A stretch of DNA of 22,947 bases from Bacteroidetes bacterium UBA1860 (GCA_002338335.1 DDIC01000017.1:2314-25260); one strand, 5' to 3'. Counted from the first letter of the stretch, positions 6,596-15,051 are shown. The notes: a model not told the origin generated them from the sequence alone. Numbers and translations: made by a program.

Positions 6596-8997
6596 TGAAC
6601 ACTCACCCAAGGACTGGGATTTATAGGATAACCATCCTATTACTGGGGATTACCCTTCTTATTGGCACTCCCCTTGCCAATGGGCAAGACACGCTTACTT
6701 CCGATTTAGACGTCCAGTCTAATGCAACAACAGAGACACAGCCTCTATTCTTACAACGTGTCTCCTTCGAAGGTCATCATGCTTTTTCCACTCAGACCTT
6801 ACAACAAATTACCCGATCACGACCCAATCGAGGGCTATTTGGAATTCAACGAATCAAGCCTTGGTATGCACTCTATCAACTCACCGGTCGGTTTGGTGAA
6901 GAACCAGCAATACTAGATCCCTTAGAGGTTGCAAAAGACGAAGAGAGGTTGCGACTCTTCTATGAAAGCATGGGGTATAGAAGCGCCATTATTCGATCAT
7001 CGATCCAGCAAAAAGATCAAAAAGCGCAGCTAATCTTTACAATTTCTGAGGGCGCTAGAGTACGGCTAGAATCGGTAGACTATGTGGGGTTTCCTAGCGC
7101 TCTGGACGAGCAAACATTAACCTCATTTCTTAAAGAGGGACCCTATCTAGAGTCTACACGGCGATCAAGTGAGCTACTACCTGTAGAGCGACCGTTTATG
7201 ACTCAAGAACTCCGCGGTGAGCAAGACCGGATTATCACATTTTTGAGGAATCACGCCTACGGTGAGGTAACCAAAGACAGTGTCATTTTATTTATTGAGC
7301 CTAATGCGTCAGATACAACCAAAGTTCGAGGTCAGTTTCGAATTTTACCCGGGCAGTCGCTGCGTATCGGACCTGTTCATTTTATAGTAGAAGGACCCTC
7401 AGCAGAGACGGAAGAAGCGTCCAGTCCCACGCGGTTAGATACTTTATCATCGAATGGATTTGATGTCACATCAGCGATGGCGCCAAATGCGGGGGTATCG
7501 ATTTCTCAATTGGCCTCACAAAATCGTGCCTCCCCTGGTCAAGCCTACCGCCAGAACTCCATTGCATCAACCCTGTCTCAATTCCAACGACAGCCTGCCT
7601 TCCGATTACAGGAGGCGCGTCAAGCAGGTGCCATTCAGTACGATTCACTTGGCGGCATCTATCCTTTGGAGTACTCATTAACCATAAATCCCAAGCACTC
7701 CTTACAATTTGAACTCTTTGGAATGGAGCGATACGGATTTGGAACAGGGGTTGGAGCGACCTACAACAATAATAATGTGGGAAGGCGGGGTCATTTTTTC
7801 GACCTACGACTAAACTCAAACTTTGAATACGTCACCTCTTCTACACTTGCGTCCATTTCAGAGTCTCCTAGCGCCCCAAGTGGGACGCTTTTCCGAAGCC
7901 TAGACGCAACCATGACATATACCATCCCGTCACTTGGCCGCCCCTTGCGATTCTTGGAGTCGACCCTGGGGATGGGCTCTGCATTCACCCGACATACACT
8001 ATCCTTCACTCGTGCCAATCAACTCTATTTCGACATCAACTCAACTATTCGATATGCCACTCAGGTTGATATTCAACTCAATGATGTGGACCGTCATATT
8101 GTTGACATCATTGATTTGAGTCTGATTGACACCAACCCAAGCGACGCCTTTCGCGAAAATGTAGAGTTACAGTTCCCAGATGACCCAGTGCAAGTCCTGC
8201 GTATTCTTGAGGATTTCCGACCCCAAATTTCGAGTGCTGTTCGTTACACGTTTCGGCGTAATACAACCGATTTAATCAAGCGAAATCGAGGCGTTTATTA
8301 TGAATATTCTGTCAGCATGGGCGGGACACTTCCCTATCTATTAGATCGGCTCATTATCACACCGAATACCCTAGAGCGCTCCCTTCCGCCCATTCTTGCA
8401 CTATCAGATAATCGCTTGGAATACAGTCAATTTGTCAAGGTGACCCTCGACCGAAGGCGATACATCCCTCTTGGCTCCTCTACTGTGTTTGCAACACGTT
8501 TTTTTGGAGGCTTCGCCCAACCTTTTACTTATGATCAAATTATCCCCTTAAATCAGCGATTCTTTGCCGGTGGGAGCAATGATATTCGTGGATGGGAGCC
8601 TTTTCGATTAGGTCCCGGTGCTACGCCCCAAAGTGAAGTGACTCGACCGGGTGGGGATATCAAATTGGCTGCCTTTATGGAAGTACGCAGAACCGTGGTC
8701 GAATCTAGTGGGTCAGGAGATATTCAATTGGCATGGTTCGTCGATAGCGGTAACATATGGTATGGCCCACAGCGCGAATTAAGGGGTGTTGATAATCAAA
8801 ATATTTTAGATAAAGGTGTGTTTACATTTGATGCGATTCCCAAGCAGATGGCGGTTAGCTCAGGCCTAGGGTTACGTTTTGATTGGGAATTTGTGGTTGC
8901 AAGAGTCGATTTCTCTCTTAGAGCGCATGATCCGTTAGCTGGATGGTTTAACAGCAAAAAAATGTATTTTAGTTTTGGTATCGGGCATTCATTCTAG
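6595..8997 (+). CDS. Omp85-family outer membrane protein (BamA/TamA-like)
   Basis: Omp85 proteins insert or export beta-barrel and other proteins at the outer membrane. The 800-residue protein begins with a signal peptide (hydrophobic residues about 13-28, likely cleavage after ANG-Q). It then has at least two POTRA-like units: about 51-152, with LFLQRVSFEGHHAFS and YESMGYRSA, and about 155-255, starting VRLESVDYVGF. A region at about 268-345 rich in Ser, Gln and Ala looks like a low-complexity linker. The C-terminal barrel runs from about 360 to the end. Around residue 658-667 GGSNDIRGWEPF carries the RG(F/Y/W) motif of the L6 loop, and the last residue is Phe, as expected for barrel insertion. 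With fewer POTRAs than BamA it may be TamA-like or a lineage-specific paralogue. Confidence 0.88.
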   Translation: MNTHPRTGIYRITILLLGITLLIGTPLANGQDTLTSDLDVQSNATTETQPLFLQRVSFEGHHAFSTQTLQQITRSRPNRGLFGIQRIKPWYALYQLTGRFGEEPAILDPLEVAKDEERLRLFYESMGYRSAIIRSSIQQKDQKAQLIFTISEGARVRLESVDYVGFPSALDEQTLTSFLKEGPYLESTRRSSELLPVERPFMTQELRGEQDRIITFLRNHAYGEVTKDSVILFIEPNASDTTKVRGQFRILPGQSLRIGPVHFIVEGPSAETEEASSPTRLDTLSSNGFDVTSAMAPNAGVSISQLASQNRASPGQAYRQNSIASTLSQFQRQPAFRLQEARQAGAIQYDSLGGIYPLEYSLTINPKHSLQFELFGMERYGFGTGVGATYNNNNVGRRGHFFDLRLNSNFEYVTSSTLASISESPSAPSGTLFRSLDATMTYTIPSLGRPLRFLESTLGMGSAFTRHTLSFTRANQLYFDINSTIRYATQVDIQLNDVDRHIVDIIDLSLIDTNPSDAFRENVELQFPDDPVQVLRILEDFRPQISSAVRYTFRRNTTDLIKRNRGVYYEYSVSMGGTLPYLLDRLIITPNTLERSLPPILALSDNRLEYSQFVKVTLDRRRYIPLGSSTVFATRFFGGFAQPFTYDQIIPLNQRFFAGGSNDIRGWEPFRLGPGATPQSEVTRPGGDIKLAAFMEVRRTVVESSGSGDIQLAWFVDSGNIWYGPQRELRGVDNQNILDKGVFTFDAIPKQMAVSSGLGLRFDWEFVVARVDFSLRAHDPLAGWFNSKKMYFSFGIGHSF

Positions 8998-9017
8998 AGG
9001 CAAACAAAACGAGTCAC

Positions 9018-9539
9018 GTGAAGAAACAAGCCAAAGTTATTTTTCGTAATCCATTCTTAAAGGACTTTTCCACGGTTGAAAGGGTGCAATTTTTGAATCT
9101 TTGCCACAAAAGATCCTATCAAAAAGGGGAAACCGTTTATTCACAACATGACCCCGGAACAGGCCTCTATTTTATCGGAAATGGACAGGTTGAGCTCAAT
9201 GTGGTCGTGGAAACGAACGAGTCCAAGACCTCTGTAGAGTCCAATTCTTCTATTACGCTCAGCGACTCTGATCACTTTGGGTTGTTTGCCATAGAGTACG
9301 ATTATCGTCGAAAATCAACGGCGACATGCCTCACCAATTGTGAACTTTATGGCTTTTTCCAAGCCGATTATGAAGTATTAAAAAAGCGTCATCCAAAATT
9401 GGCCTGCAGCTTTATTGAAGCTGTGAATGACGCCCTATTTCGTCGCTTTGATCAAGTTTCAGCCAAACTTCAAGAGCATACCGACGCTGCAACGGCGTAC
9501 CGTGCGCAATTGGTACAACCAGAGTTATTGAAAACATAG
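9018..9539 (+). CDS. Stand-alone cyclic-nucleotide-binding-like domain protein
   Basis: The 173-residue protein is a single CRP/FNR-type jelly-roll domain (about residues 10-120: FLKDFSTVERVQFLNLCHKR, GETVYSQHDPGTGLYFIGNG), followed by a charged helical tail. There is no helix-turn-helix, kinase or other output domain. In the phosphate-binding cassette, F87-G88 is followed by L89 where cAMP-binding proteins carry Glu, while R98 lies at the right distance to be the phosphate-binding Arg. Classical cAMP or cGMP binding is therefore doubtful. The start is GTG at 9018, 20 bases after the Omp85 gene, and the methyltransferase gene starts 9 bases downstream, so it lies inside the operon. Its role is unknown; a sensor acting through protein contacts is one possibility. 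Confidence 0.82.
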   Translation: MKKQAKVIFRNPFLKDFSTVERVQFLNLCHKRSYQKGETVYSQHDPGTGLYFIGNGQVELNVVVETNESKTSVESNSSITLSDSDHFGLFAIEYDYRRKSTATCLTNCELYGFFQADYEVLKKRHPKLACSFIEAVNDALFRRFDQVSAKLQEHTDAATAYRAQLVQPELLKT

Positions 9540-9548
9540 TAGACCTAC

Positions 9549-10985
9549 ATGCCGCTTAAAAAAGGGCAACTCGTAGACGTCCATATAGAGGATGTCGCGT
9601 TCAAAGGCAAAGGCGTGGCCAAGGTGGACGACCTTGTCATTTTTGTTCCTAGAGCCATCCCCGGTGACGTCTGTCAGATTCGGATTGTCAAGAAAAAATC
9701 ATCCTATGCGGAAGGAAAAATCCTTTCGCTCCTCTCCCCCTCCAAAGACCGTATAGAAGTGACCTGTAGCCATGCGCATGAATGTGGGGGGTGTACATGG
9801 CAACATGTCCAGATGGATGCACAGCGAAACGCCAAAACCAAAATCGTACGCGATTCCATCCAACGAACAGCTGGGCTTGATCCATCTATTGTACAGCCGA
9901 TTATAGGGGGTGATGATCACCTTGGGTATAGAAATAAAATGGAATACAGTTTTGGGGATCGACGGTGGTTGTCCGATGAGGAGATTGCCAGTGGCAAGCC
10001 ACTCGAGTCTCATGGTGTTTTTGCAGGCTTGCATGCTCCTGGGAGGTTTGATCGCATCTTGAACTTACAGGAGTGTCATTTGCAATCAAACCCTTCATGG
10101 AAGATTGTGGACGCGGTTCGGTCGTGGTGTCAGTCACACGATATCCCAGCTTGGTCTCCCGTTAAACAAAGAGGTTGGATGAAGCACTGCCTCATCCGCA
10201 AAGGTGAGACGACAGATCAATGGTTGGTCAACCTCGTGACTGCATCAGAAGACACCTCTATGATGGAACCATTAAAAGAGCACCTACTGACTACTTTCCC
10301 AGACATCACCACCTTCATTTGGACTATAAACGATTCCACAGGCCCAACGAAGCTCCACCACAAAGAAATAGTTCTTCATGGGCCGGGTTATATAGAGGAA
10401 AACCTGGGGGATGTTTGTTTTCGCATTCGTCCGATGACGTTTTTTCAAACCAATTCTCGACAAGCGAGGGTATTGTATGATGTAGCCAAAGCGTATGTGG
10501 AGCAATCCAGATCCCAATTGGGCGATGAATCCATTAACACCCTTTTGGATCTCTACTGCGGCATAGGATCCATCTCACAGTACATGCATCATCTAGCCAA
10601 AAAGTGTGTGGGCATAGAACTAAATGAGCAGTCTGTCCAAGAAGCCATTGAAAATGCAAAACGTAATCAGATCTCTAATGTCAGCTATGTTACAGGTGAT
10701 GCCTTGGAGTGGACGAAACGAGACGATTGGCAAGCGACAGTCGGCACACCCAATGTGATTATTACAGACCCACCTCGAGCTGGAATGCATCCCGATTTGG
10801 TCACCTTCCTTAAGGAACGTCCTTCCCCTGTGATGGTGTATATCAGTTGTGACCCTATGACGCTGGCACGAGATTTATCACAACTCAAAGAGACCTACGA
10901 AATACGCTCCATTCAACCCGTAGACATGTTCCCACAAACTTACCATATCGAAAACGTTTGCCTGCTTCACCGAAAAACATCGTAG
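9549..10985 (+). CDS. rlmD: RlmD/TrmA-family RNA (uracil-5-)-methyltransferase
   Basis: This SAM-dependent enzyme methylates C5 of a specific uridine, most likely in 23S rRNA. An N-terminal TRAM domain (about residues 4-60) binds RNA. The Fe-S ligands are C73, C79 and C82 (CSHAHECGGC) plus C176 (LQECHLQ), as in RumA/RlmD. The methyltransferase core has FFQTNSRQA, the SAM motif DLYCGIGSIS (about 332-341), DPPRAGMHP and the catalytic nucleophile Cys434 in YISCDPMTLARDL. The C-terminal FPQTYHIENVCLLHR is typical. The exact target uridine cannot be told from the sequence. The last 28 bases overlap the start of the carotenoid desaturase gene, so the two are probably translationally linked. Confidence 0.92.
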   Translation: MPLKKGQLVDVHIEDVAFKGKGVAKVDDLVIFVPRAIPGDVCQIRIVKKKSSYAEGKILSLLSPSKDRIEVTCSHAHECGGCTWQHVQMDAQRNAKTKIVRDSIQRTAGLDPSIVQPIIGGDDHLGYRNKMEYSFGDRRWLSDEEIASGKPLESHGVFAGLHAPGRFDRILNLQECHLQSNPSWKIVDAVRSWCQSHDIPAWSPVKQRGWMKHCLIRKGETTDQWLVNLVTASEDTSMMEPLKEHLLTTFPDITTFIWTINDSTGPTKLHHKEIVLHGPGYIEENLGDVCFRIRPMTFFQTNSRQARVLYDVAKAYVEQSRSQLGDESINTLLDLYCGIGSISQYMHHLAKKCVGIELNEQSVQEAIENAKRNQISNVSYVTGDALEWTKRDDWQATVGTPNVIITDPPRAGMHPDLVTFLKERPSPVMVYISCDPMTLARDLSQLKETYEIRSIQPVDMFPQTYHIENVCLLHRKTS

Positions 10986-12475
10986 TTATTGGAGCAGGGC
11001 TTGGCGGCTTAACCTCAGCTCTGATTATGGCCTCTGAGGGACATCATGTATCGATTTTGGAGCGAAATTCGATTCCAGGCGGTAAGTGTTCTCAAATTGA
11101 AGAAAAGGGGTATCGATTTGACACTGGGCCAAGTGTTTTAACGATGATGCAAACCCTCGAAGAGGTGTTCTCGTACGCCCCTAAGCCACTCGAATCCTAC
11201 CTTGAGTGTATTCCAATGGACCCTTTATGTCATTATTGGGATCGTGAATTGCCCTCCGTTGCAGACTCTACTGCCTCCTTTATGAACTACGCGAATCTTC
11301 AATACACACTTGATGAGGTCAAACGAATTGCCCCTTATGATGTCGAAGGGTTCAAAGCATTGGTTCAGCTCTCCTCAGAATTATACCGAAAGACCAACGC
11401 GACATTCATTCGTAATCCACTAGCACGGCTCAAAGATCTCAAAGGTCTTCCATGGCTCGATTTATTGGATATCAAAGCCTTCTCTACGGTGAGTCAGGTC
11501 GTGGACAAGCATGTCCAATCTCCATTTTTGCGCAAGTTTTTCAAGCGTTTTACGACCTATAATGGATCCAGTCCCTTCCTAGCACCCGGAACGTTGCATG
11601 TGATTCCTCATGTCGAACTATCGCTTGGCGCATGGTATATCAAAGGTGGACTCTATCAGCTAGTGAAGGCTTTAGAAAAAGCGTGTCTCGAGCTGGGCGT
11701 CAATATCTATTACGATCATGATGTGCAACAGATTCAAACAAAGAAAGGGCGCGTGGTAGAGGTGTCCACCTCAAGTCAATCATTTGAAGCTGACATACTC
11801 ATCTCCAATACGGACAGTATTGAGCTCCCCCTACGCTTGGCGTCTCAAAGCGCAACCAAGCGAGAAAAAGACGCTGCGCTTGAGCAACAACCCTCCAGCT
11901 CTGGGTTTGTCTTACTACTGGGAACAAAGAAATCATGGCCCCAACTTGGCCATCACAACATCTTTTTCTCCAACGATTATGACAACGAATTTGAGGAGAT
12001 ATTCCACAAGCACCAGTATCCCTCGGATCCTACCATCTACATCTCAAATACCTCTGCAAGTGATTCAGAGGATGCACCTAAGGGTGGGAGCAACTTGTTT
12101 GTCTTAGTGAACGTCCCTCCATTGAAGGAGCACACACTGCACCGTCAAGCAGAACGCGAATCGGAGAGCCTTGAGTACGCCAACAAACTCATCCATGAGC
12201 TAGAATCGCGCGGCCTCAAAGGGCTTCGAGCATCCATCGAGGTGCAGCATATCCACACCCCCGTGCACTACTTTAATACCTATCGATCGAATCGGGGAGC
12301 GATTTATGGCACTAGCTCCAATTCACCTTGGGCAGCTTTTTTGCGCCCTCGCAATGCACACCCTCGATTCAAAAATCTGTACCGTGTAGGTGGAAGCACT
12401 CATCCTGGTGGAGGCATACCCTTGGTCTTGCAATCAGCACTTAATGCTACCAAATTGGCTCTGGATACCCTTTAA
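10958..12475 (+). CDS. crtI: CrtI-family carotenoid desaturase (phytoene desaturase or CrtD-like)
   Basis: This FAD-dependent enzyme introduces double bonds into carotenoids. The 505-residue protein has the dinucleotide-binding fold at the N-terminus (VVIGAGLGGLTSALIMASEG, then E and PGGKC), FDTGPSVLTM as in CrtI/CrtN/CrtD proteins, and a C-terminal flavin segment (RVGGSTHPGGGIPLVLQSAL). Two steps are possible: phytoene to lycopene, or the later 3,4-desaturation of CrtD. The middle segment TYNGSSPFLAPGTLHVIPHV with LGAWYIKGGLYQL recalls CrtD-type enzymes to me more than classic CrtI, so the symbol is provisional. The start is TTG at 10958 inside the preceding gene; no ATG lies in frame before the FAD motif. 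A convergent phosphoesterase follows, with overlapping stops. No crtB is adjacent. Confidence 0.87.
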   Translation: MPASPKNIVVIGAGLGGLTSALIMASEGHHVSILERNSIPGGKCSQIEEKGYRFDTGPSVLTMMQTLEEVFSYAPKPLESYLECIPMDPLCHYWDRELPSVADSTASFMNYANLQYTLDEVKRIAPYDVEGFKALVQLSSELYRKTNATFIRNPLARLKDLKGLPWLDLLDIKAFSTVSQVVDKHVQSPFLRKFFKRFTTYNGSSPFLAPGTLHVIPHVELSLGAWYIKGGLYQLVKALEKACLELGVNIYYDHDVQQIQTKKGRVVEVSTSSQSFEADILISNTDSIELPLRLASQSATKREKDAALEQQPSSSGFVLLLGTKKSWPQLGHHNIFFSNDYDNEFEEIFHKHQYPSDPTIYISNTSASDSEDAPKGGSNLFVLVNVPPLKEHTLHRQAERESESLEYANKLIHELESRGLKGLRASIEVQHIHTPVHYFNTYRSNRGAIYGTSSNSPWAAFLRPRNAHPRFKNLYRVGGSTHPGGGIPLVLQSALNATKLALDTL

Positions 12476-12975
12476 GACGATACTCTGGGGCCTAAATCAA
12501 TCACTTCCATGTTTGAGAGTTGCCCCCCGTGAATTTCAAAGCGCATAAGCGTCCGTTTTTGATGAAATCCCTGGATTCCAGCAGCACCCGGATTGATATA
12601 AATCATGTTGTCGAGGTTTGGATCCCTGGCCACTTTCAAAATGTGAGAATGGCCACACACAAACACATTTGGGGGATGTGATTCCATCTCTTCTTTAATA
12701 GGTAATGAGTATCTGCCTGGCACCCCACCTATGTGTGTCATCCAAATATCGACCCCTTCACGATTAAATCGCATGTGCTCAGGATATTCAATTCGAAGGT
12801 CATGCCCATCGACGTTGCCATAAACGCCGACCACAGGAGCGATAAGTTGAAGCTGGTCTGCTACGTCCATAGTGCCAAAATCGCCAGCATGCCAAATCTC
12901 ATCGACCTCCTTGAAATGGTCAAATACTTCGGCTGGCAACATACCGTGCGTGTCTGAGATACAACCAATCTTCAT
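12472..12975 (-). CDS. YfcE/MJ0936-family metallophosphoesterase
   Basis: This is a 167-residue calcineurin-like phosphoesterase that cleaves phosphate esters or diesters with two metal ions. All family motifs are present in order: D-x-H (SDTHG, residues 7-11), GD (HAGDFG), GN (VYGNVDGHD), the His of MTHIGG and GHSH. The closing NPGAAGIQGF segment is also standard. Length equals that of the small YfcE-type enzymes, whose physiological substrates are mostly undefined. The ATG at 12975 is 57 bases from the divergent glycosyltransferase start, so promoters for both must lie in 12976-13032. Its TAA and the desaturase TAA share the palindrome TTAA on opposite strands. Confidence 0.93.
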   Translation of the reverse strand: MKIGCISDTHGMLPAEVFDHFKEVDEIWHAGDFGTMDVADQLQLIAPVVGVYGNVDGHDLRIEYPEHMRFNREGVDIWMTHIGGVPGRYSLPIKEEMESHPPNVFVCGHSHILKVARDPNLDNMIYINPGAAGIQGFHQKRTLMRFEIHGGQLSNMEVIDLGPRVSS

Positions 12976-13032
12976 GTTTCTGGATGGGAATGCGTTATCT
13001 TATCACGCAAAGAATAGCAAACTTCCATCGTC

Positions 13033-14061
13033 TTGAAAAAAAGATTTTCGGTCATTGTGCTAACCTGGAATGGTCGCCACTATCTCCAGGAGTATGTACC
13101 TAGCGTGATTGCCTCACTGGGGCCTCAGGACGAGTGTATTGTTGCAGACAATGCCTCTACAGATGATACAGCTTCGTGGCTACGGGAACACGAGCCCTCG
13201 GCGCGACATGTGGTCCTAGATGACAACTACGGCTATTGTGGGGGCAATAATCGTGCCGCTGAGCATGCTGAAGGGTCGTTTCTTCTTTTTCTAAATAATG
13301 ATGTTGAGGTTTCTCCTGACTGGCTAGACAAGCTTGCCACGTCGTTTGAGAATCCAAATGTCGCAATTACTCAACCCAAATTGCGTGCCATTCATGATCG
13401 AGCGTCGTTCGAATATGCCGGCGCCTCAGGCGGCTTCATCGATCGATATGGGTACCCATTTTGTAGGGGGCGTCTATTTGAAACCGTAGAGCAAGACGTA
13501 GGTCAATATGATGACGCCAAAGCCATTTTTTGGGCCTCAGGGGCTGCTCTTGCTATACGATCTGAGGTGTTTGATGAGCTTGAAGGATTTGATGAGGACT
13601 TTGAATTTCACATGGAAGAAATTGACTTGTGCTGGAGAGCACAAAACCGTGGATACTCGGTTTGGGTGGAACCTTCGAGTGTCGTTTACCACCTTGGAGG
13701 TGGTTCTTTAGAGCCCATGAACCCTCAAAAAACCTATTATAACTACCGAAATAATCTGGTGATGTTGATTCGCAACCTTCCTGATGCAGGATTTGCTACG
13801 ACGTTTTGGTTTCGGCTCGTGTTGGATGGAATTTCAGCAATTCCTTTGGCTTTAAAGGGGAAATGGCGGCATATCTTCGCGATTATGAGGGCACACGGAT
13901 ACGTGTACTCCAAAAAAAGAGACCTCTTTGCTAAACGCAAGAAGGAGAAAGGCTCAAGGCAAAATCCTGAAAATCCAGCCACTTTATGGCCTTACAGCCT
14001 TTTAAAAGCCTATTTCGTACAGAGAAAGAGACGTTATCTAGATTTGAAAAATTCCAAATAA
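13033..14061 (+). CDS. Family 2 glycosyltransferase
   Basis: This enzyme transfers a sugar from a nucleotide donor onto an acceptor. The GT-A fold is evident: FSVIVLTWNG (residues 5-14), ADNASTDDT (38-46) for the nucleotide, and FLNNDVEVSPDWL (86-98), where NND replaces the metal-binding DxD. HMEEIDLCWRAQNRGY (193-208) contains the catalytic acidic pair and the ED/W pattern. The Lys/Arg-rich tail has no clear membrane helix. It resembles rhamnosyltransferase-like enzymes of polysaccharide synthesis. The start is TTG at 13033; the leading MKKRFSVIVL is normal for the family. It sits between the carotenoid desaturase and the rhodopsin, which leaves open a carotenoid-glycosylating role, but nothing in the protein itself proves that. 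Confidence 0.88.
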   Translation: MKKRFSVIVLTWNGRHYLQEYVPSVIASLGPQDECIVADNASTDDTASWLREHEPSARHVVLDDNYGYCGGNNRAAEHAEGSFLLFLNNDVEVSPDWLDKLATSFENPNVAITQPKLRAIHDRASFEYAGASGGFIDRYGYPFCRGRLFETVEQDVGQYDDAKAIFWASGAALAIRSEVFDELEGFDEDFEFHMEEIDLCWRAQNRGYSVWVEPSSVVYHLGGGSLEPMNPQKTYYNYRNNLVMLIRNLPDAGFATTFWFRLVLDGISAIPLALKGKWRHIFAIMRAHGYVYSKKRDLFAKRKKEKGSRQNPENPATLWPYSLLKAYFVQRKRRYLDLKNSK

Positions 14062-14185
14062 CACCAAATTGTTACGTTTATTCTAAAAAATTTAACAAAT
14101 TGGGAACGACATGCAATTGGAAGCGGTTTTCCTTACATGTTAAAGCGGCTTGACCGCTCTCAACGTTAACTAAACACTAGGTATC

Positions 14186-14962
14186 ATGGATTTAATTTCC
14201 CTTGACCCTTCGCAGTACTCGCTGGTGTATAACATGTTCTCATTCACAATTGCATCTATGCTTGCTGCATTCGTGTTTTTCTGGATGGGACAACAACAGG
14301 TTGCACCGAAGTACCGCATTTCACTGATTGTATCTGGACTAGTTGTAGGTATTGCAGCATACCACTATTTCAGAATTTTTAGCAGTTTCGAGCATGCCTA
14401 TGATGCAGCTACAGGAATGTTTGACACCGCAGGATTCAACGACGCTTACCGCTACGTTGACTGGTTACTGACTGTGCCACTCCTGTTGGTCGAGCTAGTC
14501 CTCGTTATGGGTCTAACCAAAGAGAAAAACGCTTCTCTTCTTCCAAAACTTGTGATCGCATCTGCACTTATGATTGCACTTGGGTATCCAGGTGAAATCA
14601 TGCCATTTGGTGAGCGTACACTATTTGGAGCATATGGACTATGGGGTACACTCTCTACCATTCCTTTCGTCTACATCCTGTACATCCTTTGGGGTGAATT
14701 AGGAAAAGCGATGGAAGATCAACCAGACAATGTTCGCGTACTGTTCCGCAACATCCGTCTTCTGCTGATCGGTACATGGGGTTTCTACCCAATCGTATAC
14801 TGTCTACCATTCTTCGGTATTGAGCAAGGGAATACTCTTGTTGCAATCCAGGTTGGGTATGCATTGGCTGACGTTCTAGCTAAAGCTGGTTACGGAGTCA
14901 TGATTTATGCGATTGCTCGTGCGAAGTCTGAAGCAGCTGGATTCAAGCTTGCTGAAGCCTAA
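14186..14962 (+). CDS. Xanthorhodopsin-type light-driven outward proton pump
   Basis: This 258-residue seven-helix microbial rhodopsin binds retinal and pumps protons out of the cell in light. Helix C carries D92 (proton acceptor), T96 and E103 (donor), the DTE triad of proton pumps, within RYVDWLLTVPLLLVE. H60 (AAYHYF) is the partner of the acceptor in this group. L100 sits at the site where Leu gives green and Gln blue absorption in proteorhodopsins. Helix G has D229 and the retinal Lys K233 (ADVLAKAGYG). G154 in GLWGTLSTIPF is the small residue that makes room for a carotenoid antenna in xanthorhodopsin (Gly156 there). QYSLVYNMFSFT and VAPKYRIS also match Salinibacter xanthorhodopsin from memory. 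A terminator follows, then crtY and blh. Confidence 0.97.
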   Translation: MDLISLDPSQYSLVYNMFSFTIASMLAAFVFFWMGQQQVAPKYRISLIVSGLVVGIAAYHYFRIFSSFEHAYDAATGMFDTAGFNDAYRYVDWLLTVPLLLVELVLVMGLTKEKNASLLPKLVIASALMIALGYPGEIMPFGERTLFGAYGLWGTLSTIPFVYILYILWGELGKAMEDQPDNVRVLFRNIRLLLIGTWGFYPIVYCLPFFGIEQGNTLVAIQVGYALADVLAKAGYGVMIYAIARAKSEAAGFKLAEA

Positions 14963-14979
14963 ACACGATCATTGATCTT

Positions 14980-15015
14980 AAAAAGCATCATCTGGCAACG
15001 GATGGTGCTTTTTTT
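14980..15015 (+). terminator. Rho-independent terminator after the rhodopsin gene
   Basis: A 13-bp stem (AAAAAGCATCATC with GATGGTGCTTTTT, one G-T wobble) closes an 8-base loop, and the T-run extends to 15015. It lies 17 bases after the opsin stop and 37 bases before crtY. It should end most opsin transcripts, so crtY-blh would depend on read-through or a promoter of its own in 15016-15051. Confidence 0.9.
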
Positions 15016-15051
15016 ATACCCTTTTGTTGGGTTTCTTCGCATTTTAACCCC

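Noticed and set aside
7466..7819. Open frame of 117 codons on the reverse strand inside the Omp85 gene
   Set aside because: It is antisense to a coding region with signal peptide, POTRA and barrel features, and has no recognisable domain.
14144..14158. Hairpin AGCGG-CTTGA-CCGCT in the leader of the rhodopsin gene
   Set aside because: A five-pair stem without a T-run is too weak to call a terminator or riboswitch. The rest of 14062-14185 shows no clear promoter to me.
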